Assembly (NCBI GenBank): GCA_902826945.1 | Contig: CADEGS010000028.1 | Location: forward strand, 1 to 14,898 | Direction of reading: 5' to 3' | Source of the DNA: an uncultured bacterium | GTDB taxonomy: Bacteria; Planctomycetota; UBA1135; GCA-002686595 | DNA length: 14,898 bases | Program-made: the position numbers and the translations under genes | Notes under the pieces: generated by a model | The model's database searches: none | The model's input: only the letters and a program-made list of their open reading frames with translations | What the model was told of the DNA's origin: nothing | In this document: positions 1-7,070 of the stretch, piece by piece | Layout of the letters: each line of letters begins with the position of its first letter | Numbering within the stretch: position 1 is the stretch's first letter

Positions 1-281
1 GCGCGCAGCACGCCGAAGAACGCCTCGGCGAAGGCGAAGCCGTCGGGCAGGACGAGCAGCACGCGCTCCTCGGGCCGCACGCCGGCGCGCCGCAGCGCGG
101 CGGCCAGGCGCGCCGCGCGGCGCGCGAGCGCGCCGTAGGTGCGCCGCTCGTCGCCCTGCACCAGGGCGACCTTCTCCGCGCGCCCCTCCTCGACGTTCTC
201 GTCGAGGAAGTAGCGGCACAGGTTGAAGCGCGCGGGGAACGGGGCCACCGCGCTCCAGGGATCGACCTCCGCCGTGGTCAT
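1..281 (-). CDS. Benzoate-CoA-ligase-family acyl-CoA synthetase, N-terminal part (runs off the left edge)
   Basis: Only the first 93 codons lie in the window; the gene continues to the left. The visible protein begins MTTAEVDPWSAVAPFPARFN and continues with LCRYFLDENVEEGR, EKVALVQGDERRTYGALA and GVRPEERVLLVLPD. This is the N-terminal layout of ANL-superfamily ligases, and the FN...YFLDENVEEGR stretch recalls the benzoate-CoA ligase subgroup. Such enzymes adenylate a carboxylic acid and transfer it to coenzyme A in the cytoplasm. The ATP-binding P-loop and catalytic lysine lie outside the window, so the substrate cannot be judged. The ATG at 281 is favoured because a TAGCCT hexamer lies 9 nt upstream. 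The gene follows the kinase-like gene on the same strand after a 49-nt gap that holds this promoter. Family is fairly secure; benzoate or anthranilate specificity is inference. Confidence 0.8.
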   Translation of the reverse strand, partial: MTTAEVDPWSAVAPFPARFNLCRYFLDENVEEGRAEKVALVQGDERRTYGALARRAARLAAALRRAGVRPEERVLLVLPDGFAFAEAFFGVLR

Positions 282-290
282 CGGCGCGCC

Positions 291-296
291 AGGCTA
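291..296 (-). promoter_or_regulatory. -10-like element TAGCCT before the CoA ligase
   Basis: On the minus strand TAGCCT is preceded by TGC, which fits an extended -10 (TGn) pattern. It ends 9 nt before the ATG at 281, so the transcript would start at or very near the start codon. No convincing -35 hexamer is visible. Confidence 0.45.
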
Positions 297-330
297 GCAA
301 ACCGGGCCGCGCGCCGTCCCGCGCGGAGCG

Positions 331-1185
331 CTACGGGACGAGCTCCTCCAGCGCGGCGCGGAACTCGAGCGCGGTCGCGTAGCGCTCCCGCCGCTCGCCC
401 ATGCAGCCGCGCACGACGACCGCCTCCAGGCGCGGGTCCACGCGCACGTCCGGCGCGCGCCGGGCCATCTTCGGCGGGGCCTTCTGCAGCTTGGCCTGGA
501 ACACCTCGAGGAAGGTCTTGCCCGGCCAGGGCAAGACGCCGGTCAGGCACTCGTAGAGCACCGTCGCGACGTTGTAGACGTCGGAGCGCACGTCCGGCGC
601 GTCGCCGCCGAACTGCTCGATCGGCGCGTAGTAGGGCGTGCCGATCAGGGCCGTCTTGTCGGCCATGCCCTTGGCGTTCCACAGGCCGGGCGTCAGGCCG
701 CCGTCGACGAGCGTCGGGTGCAGGCCGTCGCCCTCGGACTCGACGTGGATCGTGTAGGGCTTCACGTCGCCGTGCACGAGCCCCTGCGCGTGGATCGCCG
801 CCAGGCCCTCGAGCAGGCGCATGCCGAGCGGCACGACGGTCGCCGCGGGGAGCACGCGCGCCTCGTTCAGGTGCGCGCGCAGGGACGCCCCGCGCGGCAG
901 CTCCGCGATCAGCGCCAGGTGGTCGGCGTCGAGCAGCAGGACCTCGCGCACGCGCGCGACCCAGGGCGAGTCCACCGCCGTCCAGCGCTCGAGGTCGCGC
1001 GCGAGCTCCTGCACCTGCGAGCGCGCGTCGAACAGCCCGGCGGGGAAGAGCTGCAGCTCGGCCGGCGCGTCGTCCGCGAGCGAGCGCACCTCGAGCGCCG
1101 CGTAGAAGCCGCCCTTGCGGTGCGGCCGCACGATCCGGTACCGGCCGGCGAGCACGCTGCCCGGAGCGAGGTCGAGGATCGTCAT
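331..1185 (-). CDS. Hanks-type Ser/Thr kinase-like protein, probable pseudokinase
   Basis: The protein has 284 residues and consists of one kinase-fold domain with no membrane segment. Recognisable landmarks are a glycine-loop remnant RKGGF (about 23-27), the catalytic-loop equivalent HGDVKPYTI (138-146), the DFG equivalent LVDGG (159-163), the activation-segment motif GTPYYAPIEQF (about 182-192) and DVRSDVYNVATVLYECLTG. Key residues are changed: the beta-3 lysine position reads AELQLF (glutamine), the loop asparagine after HGD is threonine, and DFG is DGG. The catalytic-loop and metal-binding aspartates (D140, D161) remain. ATP phosphotransfer is therefore doubtful, and it may act as a scaffold or nucleotide sensor. 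The ATG at 1185 lies 9 nt after TATAGA, which overlaps the stop codon of the preceding hydrolase gene. The target is unknown. Confidence 0.85.
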   Translation of the reverse strand: MTILDLAPGSVLAGRYRIVRPHRKGGFYAALEVRSLADDAPAELQLFPAGLFDARSQVQELARDLERWTAVDSPWVARVREVLLLDADHLALIAELPRGASLRAHLNEARVLPAATVVPLGMRLLEGLAAIHAQGLVHGDVKPYTIHVESEGDGLHPTLVDGGLTPGLWNAKGMADKTALIGTPYYAPIEQFGGDAPDVRSDVYNVATVLYECLTGVLPWPGKTFLEVFQAKLQKAPPKMARRAPDVRVDPRLEAVVVRGCMGERRERYATALEFRAALEELVP

Positions 1186-1194
1186 GCCGAGCGT

Positions 1195-1200
1195 TCTATA
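1195..1200 (-). promoter_or_regulatory. -10-like element TATAGA before the kinase-like gene
   Basis: TATAGA on the minus strand ends 9 nt before the ATG at 1185. It overlaps the TAG stop (1196-1198) of the upstream hydrolase gene, so the kinase-like gene may have its own promoter inside the operon boundary. The last base is A rather than the usual T, which weakens the match. Confidence 0.35.
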
Positions 1201-1939
1201 GGTTGGCGCGCAGAAACGCGAGCGTCCGCCCGCGCGCGTCGGCCGCGGCCTCGGGCTCGTGGTCGGCGTGCGCGGCGTCGAAGAAGCGCCGCCCCGCGCG
1301 CGGGTAGGTGACGACCGCCGCGTCCTTGCCGGCGAGCTCCAGGCGCTCGGCGAGGAGCGCCGCGTGCCCCGCCGGCGCCAGCGGGTCGCGCGCGCCGAGG
1401 AGCGCGAGCAGCGGGCGGTCGAGGTTCAGGTGCAGCTCGAGCGGCTGGCTCGGCTTGGCCGCGGAGAGCGCGGGGTAGAGCGTCGGACCGCCGACGTCCA
1501 CCACGCACGCCGGGCGCGTGCTCGTGCAGCCGACCAGGAAGGCGAGCGTGCCGCCCAGGCCGAAGCCGACCACGCCCAGCGCGCGCGCGTCGACGCGCTC
1601 CCGTGCGCCGAGCCAGGAGAGCGCGCCGTCGAGGTCGGCCAGCGCGCGCCGGTCCGGCAGCGCGGCGAGCGCCGCGGCGAGCTCGCGCCCGTCCGCGCGC
1701 GCCCCCGCGCCGGGCGCGCCCTCGCGCGCGTAGAGGTCGGGCAGGAGCACCGCGTACCCCGCGCGCGCCAGCAGCGCGCCGCACGCGCGCGCCTGCTCGT
1801 CGAGCCCGTGCACGTCGTGCAGCACGCACACGGCGGGCCCGCGCGGCGCGTCCGGCGGCGCCTCGGGCTCGAGGAACAGCCCGCCGACGGCGTCGCCCGC
1901 GTGTCCGTCGAAGCGCACCGCCCGCGGCGCCGAGCGCAC
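1196..1939 (-). CDS. Dienelactone-hydrolase-family alpha/beta hydrolase with substituted catalytic residues
   Basis: The protein has 247 residues, normal for the dienelactone hydrolase family. The fold shows as VCVLHDVHGLDEQAR (38-52), GYAVLLPDLYAREG (61-74), the nucleophile elbow GVVGFGLGGTLAF (122-134), LLGARDPLAP (180-189) and a C-terminal TLAFLRANL. Family members normally carry cysteine in G-F-C-M-G-G; here that position is glycine (G127). The histidine expected after the strand VVTYPRAG is arginine (R217), although H224 is close by. The acid D185 is retained. The protein may thus be inactive or use different chemistry. The GTG start at 1939 lies 1 nt beyond the TGA of the kynureninase-like gene, so the two are almost certainly co-transcribed and translationally coupled. 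A kynurenine-pathway role is suggested only by that neighbour. Confidence 0.85.
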   Translation of the reverse strand: MRSAPRAVRFDGHAGDAVGGLFLEPEAPPDAPRGPAVCVLHDVHGLDEQARACGALLARAGYAVLLPDLYAREGAPGAGARADGRELAAALAALPDRRALADLDGALSWLGARERVDARALGVVGFGLGGTLAFLVGCTSTRPACVVDVGGPTLYPALSAAKPSQPLELHLNLDRPLLALLGARDPLAPAGHAALLAERLELAGKDAAVVTYPRAGRRFFDAAHADHEPEAAADARGRTLAFLRANL

Positions 1940-1940
1940 G

Positions 1941-3188
1941 TCAGTAGGCCCCGACGCTCTTCGCGTGCGAGCGCCAGGCGCGCGTCGCGCGCAGGTCGGA
2001 GAGCTCCGCCGCGAAGCGCGCGAGCTCGTCCGCGCGCGTGTAGAAGTGCGGGCTGACGCGGATGCCCGCGCCGGGCCGGTGGTCGACCAGGATGCCGCGC
2101 TCGGCCAGCGCGGCGACGAAAGCGGGGCCGCTCTCGTCCTCGGCCAGGCCGACGGTCAGCGTGCCGCCGCGCCGCGCGGGATCGACCGGGCTCGGCACGC
2201 GGAAGCCGCGCGCGAGCAGGTCGGCGCGCAGCGCCTCGGTGCGCGCGACCGACCAGGCGCGGATCGTCGCCACGCCCACCTCGCGCACGATCTCGTAGCC
2301 CGCCGTCGCCGCCAGGAGCGAGGGCACGGCCGGCGTCCCGTGCAGCAGGCGCCACGGGCCCTGCGCGTAGCGCTGCGGGCCGGTCTCGAAGGCGAACGGC
2401 GCCTCGTGCGCGGCCCAGCCGGTGATGCGCGGCTCGAGCTCCTCGATCAGGCCCGGCCGCACGTACAGGTAGCCCGCGCCCGGGCCGCCGCACAGCCACT
2501 TGACCGAGCCGCCGCACACCATGTCCACGCCCAGCGCCTGCACGTCCACCGGCACGGTGCCGAGCGACTGGTAGGTGTCGAGCAGGACCAGCGCGCCGAC
2601 CTCGCGCGCGCGCGCGCAGATCGCGGCGGCGTCCTGCAGGTAGCTGTTCTTGAAGCACACGTGGCTGATCGGGACGATCAGCGTCTCCTCGTCGATCGCC
2701 TCGAGCACGCGCTCGGTCGGCGCGCCGCAGCCCTCGGGCGCGCCCTCGCTCGAGACGCACTCGATGCGCGCGCCCAGGCGGCGCATCGCCTCCCAGACGT
2801 ACATCACGCTGGGGAAGTTCTGGTCGGTGTAGACGACCTTGTTGCGCGGGCCGGAGAGGTCGAGCGCCGAGGCCACGATCGCCTCGACGACCGAGACGTT
2901 CTGGTGCATCACGACCGTTCCGGGCGGCGCGTTCAGGAGCGGCGCGAGCACGTTCCCGACGTCGACCGGCGCGCTCCACCAGCCCTCGGCCCAGGCGCGC
3001 ACGCCGCTCTTCGCCCAGTGCTCGGCGTACGCGGCCAGCTTGTCGCGCACCGCGGCCGGCATCGCGCCCAGGCTGTGGGTCACGAGGTAGGTCGTGTCGG
3101 CCAGGATCGGGAACAGGCCGCGCCAGCGGTCGGGGTCGTGCCGCGCCGGCTCGAGCGCGCCGCCGCGCGCGGGTTCGCTCTGCACCAT
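1941..3188 (-). CDS. Kynureninase-like PLP-dependent enzyme (aminotransferase class V fold)
   Basis: The protein has 415 residues, the usual length of kynureninases and class V aminotransferases. The N-terminal block YLVTHSLGAMPAAVRDK (34-50) followed by a W-rich stretch (65-71) matches the kynureninase pattern NSLG.MP...W. Further landmarks are LLDTYQSLG, with D204 as the likely PLP-pyridine aspartate, and GGSVKWLCGGPGAGYLYV, where K230 is the expected Schiff-base lysine. Kynureninases cleave kynurenine to anthranilate and alanine; related members are desulfurases or aminotransferases, so the exact reaction is inference. The open frame extends far upstream, but the ATG at 3188 is chosen because the similarity begins there and TACGAT lies 8 nt before it. 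It is the first gene of a minus-strand unit with the dienelactone-hydrolase-like protein. Confidence 0.85.
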   Translation of the reverse strand: MVQSEPARGGALEPARHDPDRWRGLFPILADTTYLVTHSLGAMPAAVRDKLAAYAEHWAKSGVRAWAEGWWSAPVDVGNVLAPLLNAPPGTVVMHQNVSVVEAIVASALDLSGPRNKVVYTDQNFPSVMYVWEAMRRLGARIECVSSEGAPEGCGAPTERVLEAIDEETLIVPISHVCFKNSYLQDAAAICARAREVGALVLLDTYQSLGTVPVDVQALGVDMVCGGSVKWLCGGPGAGYLYVRPGLIEELEPRITGWAAHEAPFAFETGPQRYAQGPWRLLHGTPAVPSLLAATAGYEIVREVGVATIRAWSVARTEALRADLLARGFRVPSPVDPARRGGTLTVGLAEDESGPAFVAALAERGILVDHRPGAGIRVSPHFYTRADELARFAAELSDLRATRAWRSHAKSVGAY

Positions 3189-3196
3189 GACGGCGG

Positions 3197-3202
3197 ATCG
3201 TA
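3197..3202 (-). promoter_or_regulatory. -10-like element TACGAT before the kynureninase-like gene
   Basis: On the minus strand TACGAT ends 8 nt before the ATG at 3188, leaving no room for a leader with a ribosome binding site. It lies in the 96-nt divergent gap shared with the metallopeptidase gene. No clear -35 is visible. Confidence 0.5.
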
Positions 3203-3265
3203 CCCGCTCGCGGGGAGAGCGCGCGCGGGCGGCGGCGCGCGCTCGGGCGAGCGCCGCGCGCCTGC

Positions 3266-3271
3266 TAGGCT
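3266..3271 (+). promoter_or_regulatory. -10-like element TAGGCT before the metallopeptidase gene
   Basis: TAGGCT is preceded by TGC (extended -10) and ends 13 nt before the ATG at 3285. The expected transcript would have a leader of only about 6 nt. Confidence 0.45.
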
Positions 3272-3284
3272 GCGCGCCGGCCGC

Positions 3285-5930
3285 ATGGCGCTCTCCCTCC
3301 TCCTTGCCCTCCTGGTGCAGGCCGCCGCGGGCGGTCCGACGCCGCCGCCCGGAGCCTGGACCTGCGACGGCGGCTCCCCGGCGGGCGCCGGCGTCGCGAC
3401 GGGCGAGCCGCTGCGCGAGACGCCCGGGCTCGCCTGGACCTACGAGGCGCAGGGCACGATCGCCGCCGAGCCGCTCGTGTGGGGCCGCAACGTCGTGCTC
3501 GACGTGCGCACGGCGCGCGCCGCGCACACGCTGGTCGTGCTCGACCTCGCGGACGGCCGCCCGCGCGCCTCGCTGGCCGTCCCCGCCGAGGACGGGGACC
3601 TGGGCGCCGCGCTGTGGGACGGCGTGCTCGCGCTGCGGCCCGCGCCGGGTCGCATCGAGCTCCTGCGCCTGGTCTCCGGCCGGCCGCAGGCGCTGCGCAC
3701 GCTGCGCGCGACGCGCGCGGGCGCGCCGCTCCTCGTCGAGGGCGAGCTCTACTACGCCGACGGCGACGCGCTCGTGTGCCAGGACATCGGCGAGCGCGAG
3801 CCGCGCTGGCGCGCGCGGCCGGGGGGCGTGCCGCTCGGCCGGCCGCGCGCGGACGGCGAGCACGTCTTCACCCTGTGCTGCGACGCGCGCGGCACGCTGC
3901 GGATCGTCGCCCTGACGCGCGCGCACGGCGAGCCGGCGAGCGACGTCGCGCTCGGGCGCCTGGCCCAGGCGCCCGACCCCGCGCTCCCCTTCGCGCTCGC
4001 GCTGCTCGAGGACGCCGCCTTCGCGCTCTCGCCGCTCCCCTTCGCCGAGGGCGCGGGCGGCCAGGCGGGCGCGGGCGTGCGCGTCGGCCGGCGCGGGGGC
4101 GTGCTCGGCGGCGCGGCGGGCGGCGGCTCGCTGCACGCGCTCCTCGCCCCGCCGCTCGCGCACGCGGGCGGCTGGATCGCGCTCGACGCGACCGCGGGCG
4201 GCGCGCCGCGCTGGCTGGCCTCGGCCGTGGACGGCGCGCAGACGCGCAGCATCGTGCTCGCCGACGGCGACGACCACGCGCGCCTGCTCGCCTGCCGCGC
4301 TCCTGCCTCTCGCGCGCAGGACGTCCTCTACCTCGACGACCTCGGCGTCGCGGCGGACGACCTGCGCGTCCTGTGGCGCAGCGGCCACCGTCCGCGGCTG
4401 CGGCCGGTGCCCGTCGAGCGCGGGCTGCTCGTCGTCCCGGGCGCCGGCCGGCTGGTGCTCCTGCGCGAGCCGCCGCGCGCGCCGCCGCCGGCCGCGGCCG
4501 AGGCCGAGCGCCTCGCGCGGCGCTTCGCGATCGAGCTCGGCGAGGGCCTGGCCGCGCTGGCCCTGCGCGCGGCGTCGTCGGACGGCCGTGCGCTCGCGCC
4601 GGCCTTCCTCGAGGAGGCCGAGCGCCGCGGGGCGGGCGAGCGCTCGCTGGCGCGCGCGCGCGAGGCGCTCGAGCGGCCCGCGCGCCCGCGCACGCGGCCC
4701 GACGCGGGCGCGCGCGCGGCGCTCCTCGCCGAGCGCGAGCGCCTGCTCGCCGCCTACCGCGAGCACCTGCTCGACCTGGCGCGCGGCGCGCGCGACGCGG
4801 CGCTCGCGCGCGCGCTCCTCGCTCGGCTCGTCGCCGAGGCGCCCGACGCGCCCGGGCTGGAGGCGGCGCTGCGCGCGCTGCTCCCCGCCGGCGCGCCGGT
4901 CGCCGCGCCCTTCGACGCGGCGAGCTGGCTCGAGTTCCTGGCGGCGGACGCCGCGCGCCCGGTGCGCTTCGTGCTGCCCGGCGCGGACCCGCGCCCGGCG
5001 CCCGGCAGCGGCGCGGCGATCCTGGCGCGCGAGACCTCGCTCTGGCGGCCCGACCTGTGCGGCTACGCCAGCGAGCGCCTGTTCGTCGTCACGCCGCCCT
5101 CGCGCCCGGGCGCGGTCGCGCGCGCCTTGCAGGTCGGCGAGCTCGTGTGCGACGCGCTCGAGGACCTCATCGGCGCGCGCGCGGGCGCCACGGAGCCGCT
5201 CGTGCTCTTCCTCTACGACACGCAGGCGGAGTACGTCGCGCAGTCGCAGCGCGCCGGCAGCCGGCCCGAGCTGGCGCGCGGCTGGAGCGGCGGGCACTTC
5301 AGCGCCGACGAGGGGCTCTCGCGCATGTTCGTGCCGCCGGACGACGAGCGCTCGGAGCGGCTGCTCGGCGTCTACGCGCACGAGCTCGCGCACCACTGGC
5401 TGGCGACGCGCGCGCCGTTTGCTGGTGGCGCGGGCGGCGCCGGCGCCATGCGCGCGCGCGCCGACGGCAAGGGCTACTGGGTCGCCGAGGGCTTCGCGAC
5501 GATGGTCGAGGAGTGGCGCTTCCTGCCCGAGGAGCGCCGCTGGCAGCACGCGAACGAGCGCGCCGAGAGCCTCGACACGCTCGCCAACGCGCGCGCGCAG
5601 GACCTGGTCCCCTGGGACGCGCTCTTCGCCGCCACGCAGGAGGACTTCCTGCGCCTCGACGCCGAGCCGAAGATCGCCGTGCCGCTCGCCTGGCGCCTGG
5701 GCGCGCGCGGCCGCGTCAGCCCGCTGCGCCTCTTCTACGTGCAGGCCGGCGCGACCTGCCACTTCCTGCTGCGCGCCGAGGACGGCCGCTGGCGCGACGC
5801 GCTCCTGCGCGCCGTCCGGGCCTGGAGCCAGGGGCGAGCGGTCGACGTGCAGGAGCTCACCGGCCTCTCCCCCGCCGAGCTCGGCCGCCGCGTGGTGGCG
5901 TTCGCGCGCGCGGAGACGCAGGGCGGATAG
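3285..5930 (+). CDS. Secreted protein with PQQ-like beta-propeller region and C-terminal HExxH zinc metallopeptidase domain
   Basis: The protein has 881 residues. It starts MALSLLLALLVQAAAGG, a hydrophobic signal-peptide-like stretch without the usual basic n-region, so export is likely but the exact start is slightly uncertain. Residues of roughly 40-400 contain repeated strand-rich segments such as LVVLDLADGRPRASLAV, resembling PQQ-like propeller blades. A long Ala/Arg/Glu-rich helical linker follows. Near the C-terminus are VYAHELAHHWLA, with H699-E700-x-x-H703, and GYWVAEGFATMVEEW, with E735 as a third zinc ligand, giving a gluzincin arrangement as in DUF1570-like peptidases. The substrate is unknown; the propeller may bind ligand or protein partners. 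The gene is divergent from the kynureninase-like gene across 96 nt, and the next gene is convergent, so it is likely monocistronic. Confidence 0.8.
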   Translation: MALSLLLALLVQAAAGGPTPPPGAWTCDGGSPAGAGVATGEPLRETPGLAWTYEAQGTIAAEPLVWGRNVVLDVRTARAAHTLVVLDLADGRPRASLAVPAEDGDLGAALWDGVLALRPAPGRIELLRLVSGRPQALRTLRATRAGAPLLVEGELYYADGDALVCQDIGEREPRWRARPGGVPLGRPRADGEHVFTLCCDARGTLRIVALTRAHGEPASDVALGRLAQAPDPALPFALALLEDAAFALSPLPFAEGAGGQAGAGVRVGRRGGVLGGAAGGGSLHALLAPPLAHAGGWIALDATAGGAPRWLASAVDGAQTRSIVLADGDDHARLLACRAPASRAQDVLYLDDLGVAADDLRVLWRSGHRPRLRPVPVERGLLVVPGAGRLVLLREPPRAPPPAAAEAERLARRFAIELGEGLAALALRAASSDGRALAPAFLEEAERRGAGERSLARAREALERPARPRTRPDAGARAALLAERERLLAAYREHLLDLARGARDAALARALLARLVAEAPDAPGLEAALRALLPAGAPVAAPFDAASWLEFLAADAARPVRFVLPGADPRPAPGSGAAILARETSLWRPDLCGYASERLFVVTPPSRPGAVARALQVGELVCDALEDLIGARAGATEPLVLFLYDTQAEYVAQSQRAGSRPELARGWSGGHFSADEGLSRMFVPPDDERSERLLGVYAHELAHHWLATRAPFAGGAGGAGAMRARADGKGYWVAEGFATMVEEWRFLPEERRWQHANERAESLDTLANARAQDLVPWDALFAATQEDFLRLDAEPKIAVPLAWRLGARGRVSPLRLFYVQAGATCHFLLRAEDGRWRDALLRAVRAWSQGRAVDVQELTGLSPAELGRRVVAFARAETQGG

Positions 5931-6010
5931 GCGGGAGGTCCGGCCGGGCGCGGGGGATTCGGGAAGGCCGGATCGCCGCGGGTCTCGCGGTGAGAGGGCT
6001 CCGGCGGGCC

Positions 6011-6652
6011 TCAGCTCGTCGCCGCGCGCAGCACGAGACCGCTCGGCGCGAGCACGGGCTCGAGGCGCGCGCGGAAGGTGCGCTCGAGCTCGGGCGTCGT
6101 GGCGGCCCGCAGGCCGAGCTCGCGCACGCGCGCGTCGGTGCCGGGGCGCAGGGCGAAAGCCTCGAGCGCGACGCGCAGCCACAGGTCGAGGATCTCCTGC
6201 GCGCGCGGGCGGTTCGTCGCCTCGGCGGCGAAGGCCAGGAAGCGCGCCGGGAGCGGGCGCTCGGGCGTCGCCTCGAGCCAGCGGCGCGCGAGCGCGGCGA
6301 AGGGCGCGTGCGCGCACTCGACGCAGGCCTGCATCGCGACCTCCTCGGCCAGGCGCGTCAGGAAGCTCGCCGCGCCGAACTCGAGCCGCGTGCGCGGCAG
6401 GCGCGTCTCCTCGGCCGCGTCGCGCAGCACGGCGTCGAGGTCGCTCCAGCCGAGCTCGACGTAGAGCGCGCGCGCCTCGCCGAGGAGCTCGAGGTGCGCC
6501 ACGATCTCGCCCGCCATGCGGCGCTTGACGGCGAGCTCGGGCACGAGCGTCAGGCTGTGCCCGACGAGGTCCGCCGCCTGCGCGTGGCGCACGGCCAGGC
6601 GCTCGACGATCTCGCGCAGGAGCGCGCGCGCCTCCTCGGAGAGCCCGCTCAC
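6011..6652 (-). CDS. Helical protein with an ExxH motif, possibly ferritin-like (PaaA/PaaC-type), function unknown
   Basis: The protein has 213 residues, is predicted all-helical and has no signal peptide. It includes AGEIVAHLELLGEARALY (47-64), a long helix, and EEVAMQACVECAHAPF (103-118) with E112-x-x-H115. The ExxH motif and helix spacing recall ferritin-like diiron proteins, including phenylacetyl-CoA epoxidase subunits, but a full set of four acidic ligands cannot be assigned. I do not claim the function. The GTG start at 6652 is supported by GGAGGGAG ending 3 nt upstream and by a 4-nt GTGA overlap with the ferredoxin stop. Translational coupling to a [2Fe-2S] ferredoxin makes a redox role plausible, with the ferredoxin feeding electrons to this protein. 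It is the last gene of its unit and converges on the metallopeptidase. Confidence 0.7.
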   Translation of the reverse strand: MSGLSEEARALLREIVERLAVRHAQAADLVGHSLTLVPELAVKRRMAGEIVAHLELLGEARALYVELGWSDLDAVLRDAAEETRLPRTRLEFGAASFLTRLAEEVAMQACVECAHAPFAALARRWLEATPERPLPARFLAFAAEATNRPRAQEILDLWLRVALEAFALRPGTDARVRELGLRAATTPELERTFRARLEPVLAPSGLVLRAATS

Positions 6653-7002
6653 GCGCTCCCTCCCGCGGGCGCGCGCCCGGTCAGCGCGTCGTCCTGGATC
6701 ACCAGCCGCTCGACGACCAGGCCGCGCACGAGGTGGCGCTCGACGATCTCCGCCGCGTCGGCCTCGGTGACGCCGCCGTACCAGACGGCCTCGGGGTAGA
6801 CCACGCACGCCGCACCGCGCGCGCACTGGTCGAGGCAGCCGGCCTTGTTGACGCGCACGACGCGCTTCAGGCCGCGCTCGTAGGCCAGGCGCTTGAGCGC
6901 TTCCGCCAGCGCGAGCGATCCCTTCGCCGCGCACGACCCCTTCGGGTCGCCGGGCGCGCGCTCGTTGGTGCACACGAACAGGTGTCGCTGGAACTTGGCC
7001 AT
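6649..7002 (-). CDS. Thioredoxin-like [2Fe-2S] ferredoxin
   Basis: The protein has 117 residues. Cysteines C11, C24, C56 and C60 in FVCTNERAPGDPKGSCAAKG and NKAGCLDQCARGAACVVYPE have the spacing of thioredoxin-fold (Shethna-type) [2Fe-2S] ferredoxins. The following VWYGGVTEADAAEIVERHL is the usual end of the domain, with about 20 extra residues after it. It is a cytoplasmic electron carrier. The ATG at 7002 begins MAKFQRHLFVC, the typical N-terminus. It lies downstream of the acyl-CoA dehydrogenase on the same strand but is separated by a terminator-like hairpin and has its own TATCAT element. Its TGA overlaps the GTG of the following ExxH protein by 4 nt, indicating a functional pair. Family assignment is firm; the electron acceptor is not known. 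Confidence 0.93.
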   Translation of the reverse strand: MAKFQRHLFVCTNERAPGDPKGSCAAKGSLALAEALKRLAYERGLKRVVRVNKAGCLDQCARGAACVVYPEAVWYGGVTEADAAEIVERHLVRGLVVERLVIQDDALTGRAPAGGSA

Positions 7003-7022
7003 GGGGCTCGCGGCGGGCGCCG

Positions 7023-7028
7023 ATGATA
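7023..7028 (-). promoter_or_regulatory. -10-like element TATCAT before the ferredoxin gene
   Basis: On the minus strand TATCAT ends 20 nt before the ATG at 7002. It would give a short leader of about a dozen nucleotides, unlike the near-leaderless spacing at other genes here. Confidence 0.4.
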
Positions 7029-7046
7029 CCGCGCCCCGCGCCGGGG

Positions 7047-7065
7047 AAAGAGGCCCGCGCGGGCC
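7047..7065 (-). terminator. Terminator-like hairpin after the acyl-CoA dehydrogenase
   Basis: On the minus strand GGCCC-GCGC-GGGCC forms a 5-bp all-GC stem with a 4-nt loop and is followed by TCTTT, one of the few T-rich runs in this DNA. It sits just past the dehydrogenase stop and before the ferredoxin promoter, the right place for a partial intrinsic terminator. Confidence 0.4.
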
Positions 7066-7070
7066 GGGCC

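Noticed and set aside
5976..5990. Hairpin CCGCG-GGTCT-CGCGG between the convergent metallopeptidase and ExxH-protein genes
   Set aside because: The stem is only 5 bp, there is no T-tract, and such GC stems arise by chance in this DNA. The 80-bp gap holds nothing else I can support.
1941..6317. A very long minus-strand open frame (1458 codons) and comparable plus-strand frames of over 1000 codons
   Set aside because: At this GC content stops are rare in shadow frames. Only the part below 3188 resembles a protein family; the rest is Arg/Ala/Gly-rich antisense of the metallopeptidase.
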